In this document: in pieces, positions 20,767 through 27,809 of the stretch
Position numbering within the stretch: position 1 is the stretch's first letter
Layout of the letters: each line of letters begins with the position of its first letter
From: Xenorhabdus bovienii SS-2004
GTDB lineage: Bacteria > Pseudomonadota > Gammaproteobacteria > Enterobacterales > Enterobacteriaceae
Length of the DNA: 64,000 nt
Assembly (NCBI RefSeq): GCF_000027225.1
Contig: NC_013892.1
Location: forward strand, 4,161,499-4,225,498
Direction: 5' to 3'
Translations under genes and position numbers: made by a program
The notes under the pieces: model-generated
Database searches by the model: none
What the model was told of the DNA's origin: nothing
The model's input: the letters and a program-made list of their open reading frames with translations, nothing else

Positions 20767-21630
20767 ATGATCCGTAGCATGACCGCTTTTGCGCGGCGAG
20801 ATATCAAGGCCGATTGGGGAAACGCAGCATGGGAACTGCGCTCCGTCAACCAACGTTACCTGGAAACCTACATTCGCCTGCCTGAGCAATTCAGAAGCCT
20901 TGAGCCAGTCATCCGCGAACGTATTCGTTCCCGCCTGACTCGCGGCAAAGTAGAGTGTAACTTGCGTTTTGATCTGGATACCCGTACTCAGGGAACCTTG
21001 ATGCTGAATGAAAATCTGGCAAAACAGCTGGTTGAGGCAGCAAACTGGGTTAAACAGCAAAGCAATCAAGGCGAAATCAATCCAGTAGATATCCTGCGCT
21101 GGCCGGGCGTGATGTCCGCCGAAGAACAGGATTTAGACACCATCAGCATACAATTGCTGGCAGAGCTTGATCTGGCTCTTGATGCCTTTATCCAGAGCCG
21201 TGAAACAGAAGGTCAGGCACTTAAGACGCTGATTGAGCAGCGTTTGGATGCAGTGACGGAAGAAGCCAGCAAAATCCGCCAGCAAATGCCAGAAATCTTA
21301 CAATGGCAGCGTGAGCGCTTACAGACCAAACTGGAAGAAGCACAGATTCAGTTGGAAAATAACCGTCTTGAGCAGGAGCTGATTCTAATGGCACAGCGCA
21401 TTGATGTGGCAGAAGAACTGGATCGTCTGGATGCTCATGTAAAAGAGACACGTAATATTCTGAAGAAGAAAGAAGCCGTTGGCCGTCGGCTGGATTTTAT
21501 GATGCAGGAATTTAACCGCGAGTCGAATACACTGGCGTCGAAGTCAATTAATGCGGATGTGACAAATTCAGCGATTGAATTAAAAGTGCTGATTGAGCAG
21601 ATGCGCGAGCAAATTCAAAATATCGAATAG
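20767..21630 (+). CDS. yicC: YicC family endoribonuclease
   Basis: The 287 residues start IRSMTAFARRD and end EFNRESNTLASKSINADVTNSAIELKVLIEQMREQIQNIE, the two conserved blocks of the YicC/DUF1732 family. E. coli YicC acts on RNA and promotes decay of at least one small RNA. The long middle part is helical and charged (coiled coil). The last codons of the gene form the left edge of a direct repeat found again at 32.4 and 34.1 kb, so its 3' end is the attachment site for the elements downstream; the reading frame is restored by the insertion. Confidence 0.93.
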   Translation: MIRSMTAFARRDIKADWGNAAWELRSVNQRYLETYIRLPEQFRSLEPVIRERIRSRLTRGKVECNLRFDLDTRTQGTLMLNENLAKQLVEAANWVKQQSNQGEINPVDILRWPGVMSAEEQDLDTISIQLLAELDLALDAFIQSRETEGQALKTLIEQRLDAVTEEASKIRQQMPEILQWQRERLQTKLEEAQIQLENNRLEQELILMAQRIDVAEELDRLDAHVKETRNILKKKEAVGRRLDFMMQEFNRESNTLASKSINADVTNSAIELKVLIEQMREQIQNIE

Positions 21631-21734
21631 CATTTCATAACATACCAGAACATATCACAAAGCCAGCATACACCTTGTTGTATCTGGCTTTTTTGTTATC
21701 AGAGCATTGCAGAGTGAATCACAGTAGCGCATGA
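21622..21734 (+). repeat. Attachment-site direct repeat, copy A (yicC 3' end and terminator)
   Basis: About 113 bases beginning ATCGAATAGCATTTCATAAC at the yicC stop codon and running to GCGCATGA. They recur nearly unchanged at 32393-32505 and (left-trimmed) at 34138-34239. The repeat contains the yicC terminator: AAAGCCAG...CTGGCTTTTTT with an inner ATACA/TGTAT pairing at 21659-21694. I read the three copies as attL and the junctions of elements integrated in tandem. Confidence 0.85.
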
Positions 21735-21738
21735 TTAG

Positions 21739-21792
21739 GGTGTACCCAAAGGTGTACCCAAAGCACATTTAGAAAACCATTTTGGGTACACC
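21739..21792. promoter_or_regulatory. Repeats upstream of integrase (probable recombinase arm sites/int promoter)
   Basis: GGTGTACCCAAAG occurs twice in direct orientation (21739-21751 and 21751-21763) and once inverted (CTTTGGGTACACC-like, about 21780-21792), 27 bases before the integrase start. The same GTGTACCC word recurs beside every element boundary (32301, 32510, 34041, 34246). Such clustered repeats next to the crossover site are typical arm-type integrase binding sites and could also let the integrase repress its own gene. Binding is inferred. Confidence 0.55.
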
Positions 21793-21818
21793 CCCTATTT
21801 TTCATTGGAGATTGCACA

Positions 21819-23090
21819 ATGCCTAAACTCACCAATAAAGAGATCAGGGCGTGGATAAAGTCAGGCAAAAGGTTCGAGGGGAAAGCGGACGGTAACGGGC
21901 TATATTTACGTTTTAGAGAGGCTGACCGAATTCCATCATGGCGTTTCAGATATAAATTGGCTGGAAAGTCTAGAACCATGAATTTAGGAACGTATGCTGA
22001 CCTATCGCTAGCCAAAGCGCGAGAGCTTACCCGTGAGTTATCCGCACGTGTTTCGCTGGGCTATGACGTTGCTGGCGAAAAGCAAGAACGTAAAGCCGAA
22101 GCACTGGCAAAAATTGAGGCTGAAAAGAACGCTATCAAAGTATCAGACTTAGCGGCTGAGTATTTTGAACGTCAGATACTGCCACGCTGGAAGCACCCCG
22201 ACATACTCCGCAGACGCATAGACAAAGACATTAACCCTCGCATTGGTCATATGAAGTTGGAGGATGTAAGACCCCGCCACATTGATGAAATGCTCAAGAG
22301 CATTGTAGACAGGGGCGCACCCACTATGGCGACCGATGTTCTACGGTGGCTAAGGCGCATGTTTGATTATGCCATTAAGCGGCAGATGATAGAGATTAAC
22401 CCGTGTTCGGCATTTGAGGTTGCGGACGCTGGCGGGAAAGAAGTATCACGCGATAGATGGCTAACCAGAGAAGAACTGATCATTCTACTGAGAACGTTCA
22501 GAACGTCTTCAATCAGCCGCCAGAATGAAATCAGTTTTAAGATACTGCTTGCTCTATGCTTGAGAAAAATGGAGCTATGCGGCGCACGTTGGGAAGAATT
22601 CAACTTTAAAAAGGCAGTCTGGCACTTTCCGGCAGAACGTAGCAAAAACGGTGATGCGGTAGATATCCCACTGTGCCCACAGGTTATAGAGTGGTTTATG
22701 GAATTAAAGGCTATGGCTTGCGGTAGTCAATATGTTCTACCAGCCAGAAAAATGCAGCATCGCATGATCCCACATATTCAGGAATCTACCTTACCCGTTG
22801 CGCTCGCCAAAGTAAGACGGGAATTACCTGTTGATATGCCTAACTTCACTATCCACGACTTTAGACGAACTGCCAGAACCCACTTAGCCGCGTTAGGTGT
22901 AGATCCCTTTGTAGCCGAACGTTGCCTAAATCACCGTATAAAAGGCGTTGAGGGCATCTATAACAGGCATGATTACTTTGATGAGCGTAAAGCCGCACTA
23001 GCTCAATGGTGTGATTTGCTGGTAGCGCTGGAAAAAGGCGAAGACTACAACGTTACTCCAATAAAACAAATTAAACGGAAATTTTTATGA
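21819..23090 (+). CDS. int: P4-type tyrosine recombinase (integrase)
   Basis: A 423-residue integrase. The N-terminal arm-binding DUF4102 domain is about residues 1-85 (LTNKEIRAWIKSGKRFEGKADGNGLYLRF), the core-binding domain about 105-190, and the catalytic domain follows with LALCLRKMELCGARWEEF (Arg), TIHDFRRTARTHLAALGV (H-x-x-R) and LNHRIKGVEGIYNRHDY (His, nucleophile Tyr). All catalytic residues are present, so it should be active. Its target appears to be the yicC 3' end, not a tRNA. It overlaps the next gene by 4 bases. Confidence 0.93.
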   Translation: MPKLTNKEIRAWIKSGKRFEGKADGNGLYLRFREADRIPSWRFRYKLAGKSRTMNLGTYADLSLAKARELTRELSARVSLGYDVAGEKQERKAEALAKIEAEKNAIKVSDLAAEYFERQILPRWKHPDILRRRIDKDINPRIGHMKLEDVRPRHIDEMLKSIVDRGAPTMATDVLRWLRRMFDYAIKRQMIEINPCSAFEVADAGGKEVSRDRWLTREELIILLRTFRTSSISRQNEISFKILLALCLRKMELCGARWEEFNFKKAVWHFPAERSKNGDAVDIPLCPQVIEWFMELKAMACGSQYVLPARKMQHRMIPHIQESTLPVALAKVRRELPVDMPNFTIHDFRRTARTHLAALGVDPFVAERCLNHRIKGVEGIYNRHDYFDERKAALAQWCDLLVALEKGEDYNVTPIKQIKRKFL

Positions 23091-23824
23091 AGAAGCCACC
23101 TGAGATTGATAGATTTAAGTTATTTTCATTCCAAGGACGTGCAACACCCAATGCTGTAGCTCTTTCACTTCTTGGTATTAACCCTTATGCAGCAGTTAAA
23201 GATATACCGGAGGAATATTCAGAAAATGTTAATATGCTAAGAAGTGCTATTGTGAATAATGTAAACGCTGTCAATCCGTTACAGGACACAAAAACAAACT
23301 CAGCGGTTGATTCTGATATCGTATTTGGTGCTGCATATCCGTACGTGTGCCTTTTAGAAGAATTTATACCAGAGATCATTAAATCAAGAATAGAACAAGC
23401 TCTAAACAATATATATACAAAGTATAAAAATGATGAGTGGAAAACATACATTCACGCCCTTGGTGGACAAGAATTAGTTCAAAAGATAGCGATGCAGAAT
23501 AAAAAAGGTCAGGGACAATATCGCAAAAATGATGAGCAAAAAGGAACTTACAAACTGATTGGGCTACTTGTACTACTACTGCAAGAAAAAACTATAAATG
23601 GCTGTCAACCATCAAACAATTACGGCTCAATAGGTAAGCCTAACAAGAAAAGAATTTATGAAGATATCAAAGAATTAGTTGATGGAATGAACAAAGACTT
23701 GTTAGCTGACGGAATTAACAAAGACTTTTTAGGTGGTGTTGGATCCTCCACATTCTATGACAAACTAAGAGATGCTGATTACTACTTAAACGAGAGCGAT
23801 GAACAATTGGTTCATAACCAATAG
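23087..23824 (+). CDS. Unknown protein coupled to the integrase
   Basis: A 245-residue protein I do not recognise. It starts at ATGA overlapping the integrase stop, so the two are translationally coupled. There is no signal peptide or membrane segment. Residues about 105-165 are charged and probably helical (IEQALNNIYTKYKNDEWKTYIHALGGQELVQKI). About 165-190 is a short hydrophobic stretch (LIGLLVLLLQEK), and the C-terminus carries duplicated KDLLADG/KDFLGG-like words. Being tied to the integrase, it could be a recombination helper, a regulator or cargo. No family is claimed. Confidence 0.7.
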   Translation: MKKPPEIDRFKLFSFQGRATPNAVALSLLGINPYAAVKDIPEEYSENVNMLRSAIVNNVNAVNPLQDTKTNSAVDSDIVFGAAYPYVCLLEEFIPEIIKSRIEQALNNIYTKYKNDEWKTYIHALGGQELVQKIAMQNKKGQGQYRKNDEQKGTYKLIGLLVLLLQEKTINGCQPSNNYGSIGKPNKKRIYEDIKELVDGMNKDLLADGINKDFLGGVGSSTFYDKLRDADYYLNESDEQLVHNQ

Positions 23825-24229
23825 GCCACTAAATCCCCATAAACCTATCCATGAATATTATTGCTTACAAAGTAAGCAGCAATGACGAGCAGTAATGAAC
23901 AATGATGGGCAATGATGGGCAATGATGGGCAATGTTACTCATGGTATTGACACGGTTTTATATGGTGTTACATGATTACTAACCCCACCTACCACACAAA
24001 TAACATAACGCACTGATATAATTAAAATAATTATCAGGTATTCGATTTTTATTCTAATCTTTAAAATTCATCACTAACCTTATTTTTTAATGGATTAAAA
24101 TAGTTTCAATGGATTTTATGATTGTTTCAATGGATTCCATTCTTGGTGGAAATCGTGTTTTTTAAGCCCTAGAATGCTCCTAACACGTCACAACAGAGAT
24201 AGGCATAACATAGGGAGGCCAGAAGCAGC
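23825..24229. other. Intergenic region with tandem 10-base repeats
   Basis: No gene is seen in these 405 bases. From 23891 to about 23934 the word AATGATGGGC is repeated three times exactly (23901-23930), flanked by degenerate copies (AATGACGAGC, AGTAATGAAC, AATGTTACTC). Further on, GTTTCAATGGATT occurs twice (near 24103 and 24125), just before the AlpA gene promoter. These may bind an element regulator; they are too short and too regular for CRISPR. Confidence 0.6.
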
Positions 24230-24472
24230 ATGGTGAAGCAGAAAAACCCACGCATGAAAAATACAAGCCCATACCCTGAAATCGGTAATGCACGTAAACG
24301 CCATACCGCAGACTTTCTGGGTATATCTGATTCAACGTTACACCGTTGGATTAAAGATAAAAAGATACCGCAGCCTTTTGAATTAGAGGATGGTTTTTTT
24401 GTCTTTGATGCAGCAGAAATACGTAAATGGGTAGAAAATAAAAAATCACGAAGAGAATCTATAGTTATATAA
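24230..24472 (+). CDS. AlpA-family transcriptional regulator
   Basis: An 80-residue winged-helix protein of the AlpA/excisionase type. HTADFLGISDSTLHRWIKDKKIPQP is the helix-turn-helix, and FFVFDAAEIRKWVENKK the wing and following helix. Members in P4-like satellites (Vis) regulate the integrase/late promoters and act as excision factors. An AGGGAGG ribosome site lies 11 bases before the ATG. It stands alone between two AT-rich spacers, as vis does in P4-like elements. Confidence 0.85.
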   Translation: MVKQKNPRMKNTSPYPEIGNARKRHTADFLGISDSTLHRWIKDKKIPQPFELEDGFFVFDAAEIRKWVENKKSRRESIVI

Positions 24473-24606
24473 ATTTATTTATAACTTTATTGATTTATCT
24501 TTATGATAAATTAAATCTTATCCAACATAACTAACAAACCCAAAAACATCAATAAATAGGTGTTGAATTTTTACGCCCATATATAACCATAAAAAGGACA
24601 CAGGTT

Positions 24607-25446
24607 ATGAATGAAGTATCATTCTATAAAGATGAAAATCTATCATATATCTTTAACTACAAGTTCATACCGTTTGAAGAGAACGGTAAAGATACTGGGT
24701 TTATGATTCGAACTATTGAATTATATAAACTGGCAAAGATGAAAGATTCAATAAAAAAATTCACTGAACTCACAGGGTTTAACTTTGATAATCTGATCCC
24801 CTCTGTAGAGGAAATAAAACTTCTTATTAAGAGAGGACGAAGTGTTGTATCAAATTATTCAAAGCTTCCTGAAAAAGAGGATGCCGAGCTGAAAAGTATG
24901 GTTGACATATTAAGCAATGCTCAAAGCGGTAAAATAAAAAATCCTAACAGCTATTCTATCAGTAACCGAGCTTGGATTACAGATATGCACCACGCAGTAG
25001 AAAGGAAAGAAGACTCTATTAAGCGTGAGAGAGGTAAACTGGAGAAAGTGAATGGTCTCTATGGTTTACTATATCCGGTTATTGAATGGTTATTTTCTGA
25101 AAAAATAATGGGGTTTAAAAAAGAACTATTAGAATCTATCCCCAGAGAAACAGTGAATTTAAATGCTTTACTATCCGGAATGGATTGGGAACATAGTCGC
25201 GCATGTAAACTAATTATATCAGCGACGGATGAGTTAGAACGTTGTATTAATAAAATCATTAGTCAATGTGTTACTCCAAAAGATAAATATACGTTAAATC
25301 ATACTCCCGTTTATCAAAGTGATTACTATAAATTATATTACAGAAAAGAAAGTCATCATTTAAAGCATGTGTTAACCGCTGATGAATACGTTAATACCAT
25401 GGTTAATGCTAAAAATAGAACTAAAGATAAATTGAGCTATATGTAA
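24607..25446 (+). CDS. Unknown protein of the satellite capsid operon
   Basis: A 279-residue soluble, helix-rich protein I do not recognise. It ends 20 bases before the major capsid gene, so it is probably the first gene of a three-gene structural unit. There is no signal peptide or membrane segment; the mid-part (about 135-165, AVERKEDSIKRERGKLEKV) could form a coiled coil. Position suggests a role in capsid assembly, size control or packaging, as with P4 Sid, but there is no visible similarity to Sid, Psu, portal or terminase. Confidence 0.7.
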   Translation: MNEVSFYKDENLSYIFNYKFIPFEENGKDTGFMIRTIELYKLAKMKDSIKKFTELTGFNFDNLIPSVEEIKLLIKRGRSVVSNYSKLPEKEDAELKSMVDILSNAQSGKIKNPNSYSISNRAWITDMHHAVERKEDSIKRERGKLEKVNGLYGLLYPVIEWLFSEKIMGFKKELLESIPRETVNLNALLSGMDWEHSRACKLIISATDELERCINKIISQCVTPKDKYTLNHTPVYQSDYYKLYYRKESHHLKHVLTADEYVNTMVNAKNRTKDKLSYM

Positions 25447-25466
25447 TTTAAAAAAAGGAAATTATT

Positions 25467-26486
25467 ATGTATATTACCGCCATTCCAGATGCGGCCAGAA
25501 CTTTTCATGCCAATTTTACCCGTGGGGCTGAATACACCTCTAGCAATAGTAATACTTTTGCTATTTCTCCTCCCTCTGAAAATTTATTACGCGTTGCTAT
25601 TTCAGATTCAAGTTGGTTTTTAAATAAATTGACGCTAGCGGATGTGAGCCAAGAAAACGGCGATACGGTTAATTTAGGAGATAATACCCTCCATACGGGA
25701 AGAGTTATTGACGGCCGATTCCATAAACGTGTCAACATGGAAGGTGCTCCTTATGCTTTAGAAGAAACAGATACCTGCGCTGCAATTTCTTATGAACAAA
25801 TGTCACTCATTGCCAACAGTGGCAGTGGGGATGATGAACACTTTACTAAAATTATGTCTGACTTGTTTTCTAAAACGGTTTCGTTAGACATGATCAGAAT
25901 CGGCTTTAATGGTGAATTCTGTGCCTATCCGACTCAACCCGATATCTATAAACGCGGGCAAGATGTTAATAGGGGCTGGCACGCAATAGCGAAAGAATTT
26001 AATCAGGGTTCACAAGTGATCACCGATAAAATTTCCTTAGGCAAGAATGGGGATTTCCCTAATTTAGATGCTATTGCAAATTATCTTATCATCAAGAAAA
26101 TCCCTGAAGAGTTCCGCGAAGATCCTCGCTTAGTGGTCTTGGTCGGTTCAGAACTGGCGGCACTCTATCGAGAGAAATTATTTAGTGCTTCGGATAAGGC
26201 GGCAGATATTCAAGCCAGCCAACTGGCACTCAGTACCATTGCGGGACGCTTTGCGCTCATTCCACCGTTTATGCCAGGTCGTCGATTGGTTGTGACTACA
26301 TTAGATAATTTGCATATCTATACGCAAAAAAATACCCGGCGTTTCCGCGCGGAATTTGTCGATGAAAGACAGGTGTATGAACACAGTTATTTGCGTAACG
26401 AAGGTTACGGCTTAGGGGATGGCAACCTTTATGCCGCAGTTGATGAAAATGCGATCCACATTGAAGAAGGGGTATTTTCGCTATGA
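25467..26486 (+). CDS. P2-type major capsid protein (gpN-like)
   Basis: A 339-residue protein resembling P2 gpN, whose recalled length is 357. Matching stretches include DMIRIGFNGEFCA (gpN FIMAGFNG), RGWHAIAKEF (GWLQKY region), ISLGKNGDFPNLDAIANYLI (GKGGDYASLDALV), FREDPRLVVLVGSELAALY (YQEDPDLVVIVGRQLLA), and LVVTTLDNLHIYTQKNTRRFRAEF (MLITKLENLSIYYMDDSHRRV). It is therefore a complete HK97-fold shell protein, not a fragment. It overlaps the gpO-like gene by 4 bases. The gene order N-then-O is the reverse of P2 (O-then-N). Classical P4 has no shell protein and takes P2's, so a satellite with its own is notable. Confidence 0.8.
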   Translation: MYITAIPDAARTFHANFTRGAEYTSSNSNTFAISPPSENLLRVAISDSSWFLNKLTLADVSQENGDTVNLGDNTLHTGRVIDGRFHKRVNMEGAPYALEETDTCAAISYEQMSLIANSGSGDDEHFTKIMSDLFSKTVSLDMIRIGFNGEFCAYPTQPDIYKRGQDVNRGWHAIAKEFNQGSQVITDKISLGKNGDFPNLDAIANYLIIKKIPEEFREDPRLVVLVGSELAALYREKLFSASDKAADIQASQLALSTIAGRFALIPPFMPGRRLVVTTLDNLHIYTQKNTRRFRAEFVDERQVYEHSYLRNEGYGLGDGNLYAAVDENAIHIEEGVFSL

Positions 26487-27004
26487 GTGAATCGCAGTTA
26501 ATGACCACTTGGATTTGTGTTGCAACAGAGGGACAAACCATTGATAGACGTGTTATCGAAGCGCAATGGCTGAATGAAATAGCAGAAACCTACGATCCCA
26601 ATTATTACACCGCACTGATCTGGGAAGAGCATAACCGCAATCTCGATAATTTAGGGGAGGTACTCGCAGCCCGAACCGATGTCATTGATGGAAAAGCACG
26701 GCTCTATTTGCGATTAAGACCGAATCTAAAGCTCATGGAATATAACAGACAGGGGCAAAAATTATTTTGCTCTATCGAGGTTCAAGAGGATTTCCAAGGG
26801 GAGGGTATTTTTTATTTGGGTGGTCTTGCCGTTACAGACAGCCCTGCGAGTGTTGGAACAGACAGATTAAAATTCAGTATTAACCGTTCTCACTTTTCCC
26901 GAAAGAAAAGTAAGTTTTCGATTAGTTCACCGGTAGTATTTAACCTTTCGGATGGACTCAAGAATACGAAAAATCGTTGGTTTACAGCAATCTCCGCAGG
27001 TTAA
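26483..27004 (+). CDS. P2 gpO-type capsid protease, shortened (little scaffold part)
   Basis: A 173-residue protein aligned by eye with the N-terminal protease part of P2 gpO (284 residues). The recalled gpO triad Asp19-His48-Ser107 corresponds to Asp21 (GQTIDRR), His50 (WEEHNRN) and Ser97 (LFCSIEVQ), and YLGGLAVTDSPASVGTDRL matches gpO YLVGLAVTDDPASLGTEYL. All three catalytic residues are kept. The long C-terminal scaffolding region of gpO is mostly absent. It should cleave the shell protein during maturation; how scaffolding is provided is unclear. A terminator follows. Confidence 0.78.
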   Translation: MSESQLMTTWICVATEGQTIDRRVIEAQWLNEIAETYDPNYYTALIWEEHNRNLDNLGEVLAARTDVIDGKARLYLRLRPNLKLMEYNRQGQKLFCSIEVQEDFQGEGIFYLGGLAVTDSPASVGTDRLKFSINRSHFSRKKSKFSISSPVVFNLSDGLKNTKNRWFTAISAG

Positions 27005-27011
27005 CTCTTTT

Positions 27012-27034
27012 GCCCAGTTTAGGCTGGGCTGTTT
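27012..27034 (+). terminator. Terminator after the capsid genes
   Basis: GCCCAG-TTTAGG-CTGGGC stem-loop followed by TGTTTT, 8 bases after the gpO-like stop codon. Confidence 0.7.
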
Positions 27035-27075
27035 TCTCATCCCTATCAACTTCGTAGTTTAAGCCGATTTTAATC

Positions 27076-27588
27076 ATGAAAATAAAAAGGTTGCATCCGT
27101 CTGAACGGTTGGGCTATATTGGAAACACGTTAGCAAAATCTAACGTCAGGCGTGGAAACCTGAGAATAGTAAAGGCGACAGTAGACGCCACATGCGTCTT
27201 TTTTTGTGTCGTAAATAATGCCTATCTAATGGCGGCCTACGCCTATCTGAATTCAATGGTGGCGTTGTCGGAGCACCCGAAAGGGTGGCTGGTTTCCTTT
27301 ACTACCAGTATTTCCACCTCTGATAACGTCACCGCCCCTATTGAGCGTGGAAACTCTGGCGGTGATCACTTTTACAAAGTAAAGGAGATCATCTTTATGA
27401 TGACAGTCCCTACCCAAACTCAATTTAAATTTATATTCCTGTGCGTAAAACGTTCTGATACTACCGCTAAACCATTCCGTATAGAGGCTACAGCGCTAGA
27501 TGAACACAACGCAAGAATACTGCTTGTTCATGATTTTGTTCTCTTGTTTGCAGGGCGTTTACCTGTGCAGCCAAAGAGAGAGAATTGA
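27076..27588 (+). CDS. Ash/Icd-like satellite protein (probable internal start at 27397)
   Basis: One open frame of 170 codons covers two recognisable parts. The first 107 codons overlap the structured leader and contain SMVALSEHPKGWLVSF, the Ash-type word seen in P4-like elements. The last 63 (TQTQFKFIFLCVKRSD...EATALDEHNARILLVHDFVLLFAGRLPVQ) match the Icd-like host cell-division inhibitor family. A strong AAAGGAG stands 9 bases before the ATG at 27397, so the 63-residue product is the likely main protein. Read-through of the early terminator would permit the long form. Members are small toxic regulators of satellite development. Confidence 0.75.
   Translation: MKIKRLHPSERLGYIGNTLAKSNVRRGNLRIVKATVDATCVFFCVVNNAYLMAAYAYLNSMVALSEHPKGWLVSFTTSISTSDNVTAPIERGNSGGDHFYKVKEIIFMMTVPTQTQFKFIFLCVKRSDTTAKPFRIEATALDEHNARILLVHDFVLLFAGRLPVQPKREN
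27127..27205 (+). promoter_or_regulatory. P4-like leader with stem-loops and early terminator
   Basis: In order: an ACGTTAG/CTAACGT inverted repeat (about 27128-27147), the CAGGCGTGGAAACCTG stem-loop (about 27148-27163), a short GGCG spacer, then GACGC-CACAT-GCGTC followed by seven T (27184-27205), an intrinsic terminator. A second GCGTGGAAAC copy lies at about 27345, upstream of the Icd-like start. In P4, short-leader termination controlled by an antisense-like CI RNA pairing to two repeated leader sequences sets immunity. The layout is the same; equivalence is inferred. Confidence 0.6.
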
Positions 27589-27590
27589 TC

Positions 27591-27809
27591 ATGACAAATA
27601 CAATCCATAAAAATGCCGTCATTTCTGCTACAGGCGAAAAGCAGCTATTAAGAGTGGCGCAGATGACGGCATTTCTCGCCGAATTATTAAATAACAGCGA
27701 AGGGAAGCCTATTTCAAGCGAAGGCATGGCAGTCGTCATGGAGTGTTTATCAGAACAAGTTGAACTCATTATTGAGGAAAGCAGCCTAATGAACAGGGAT
27801 ATTAAATAA
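27591..27809 (+). CDS. Small unknown satellite protein
   Basis: A 72-residue, acidic, all-helical protein from the ATG at 27591 (an in-frame TTG two codons earlier is less likely). It lies 2 bases after the Icd-like gene and overlaps the primase start by one base (TAATG), so it is part of the replication operon. There is no recognisable motif; LLRVAQMTAFLAELLNN could mediate oligomerisation. P4-like elements often have one or two such small genes just before alpha; function is not assigned. Confidence 0.7.
   Translation: MTNTIHKNAVISATGEKQLLRVAQMTAFLAELLNNSEGKPISSEGMAVVMECLSEQVELIIEESSLMNRDIK

Noticed and set aside
21600..21820. tRNA gene as the integration target
   Set aside because: No cloverleaf is visible; the repeat consists of the yicC 3' end and its terminator.
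23881..23940. CRISPR array
   Set aside because: The repeat unit is 10 bases with no spacers and no cas genes in the window.
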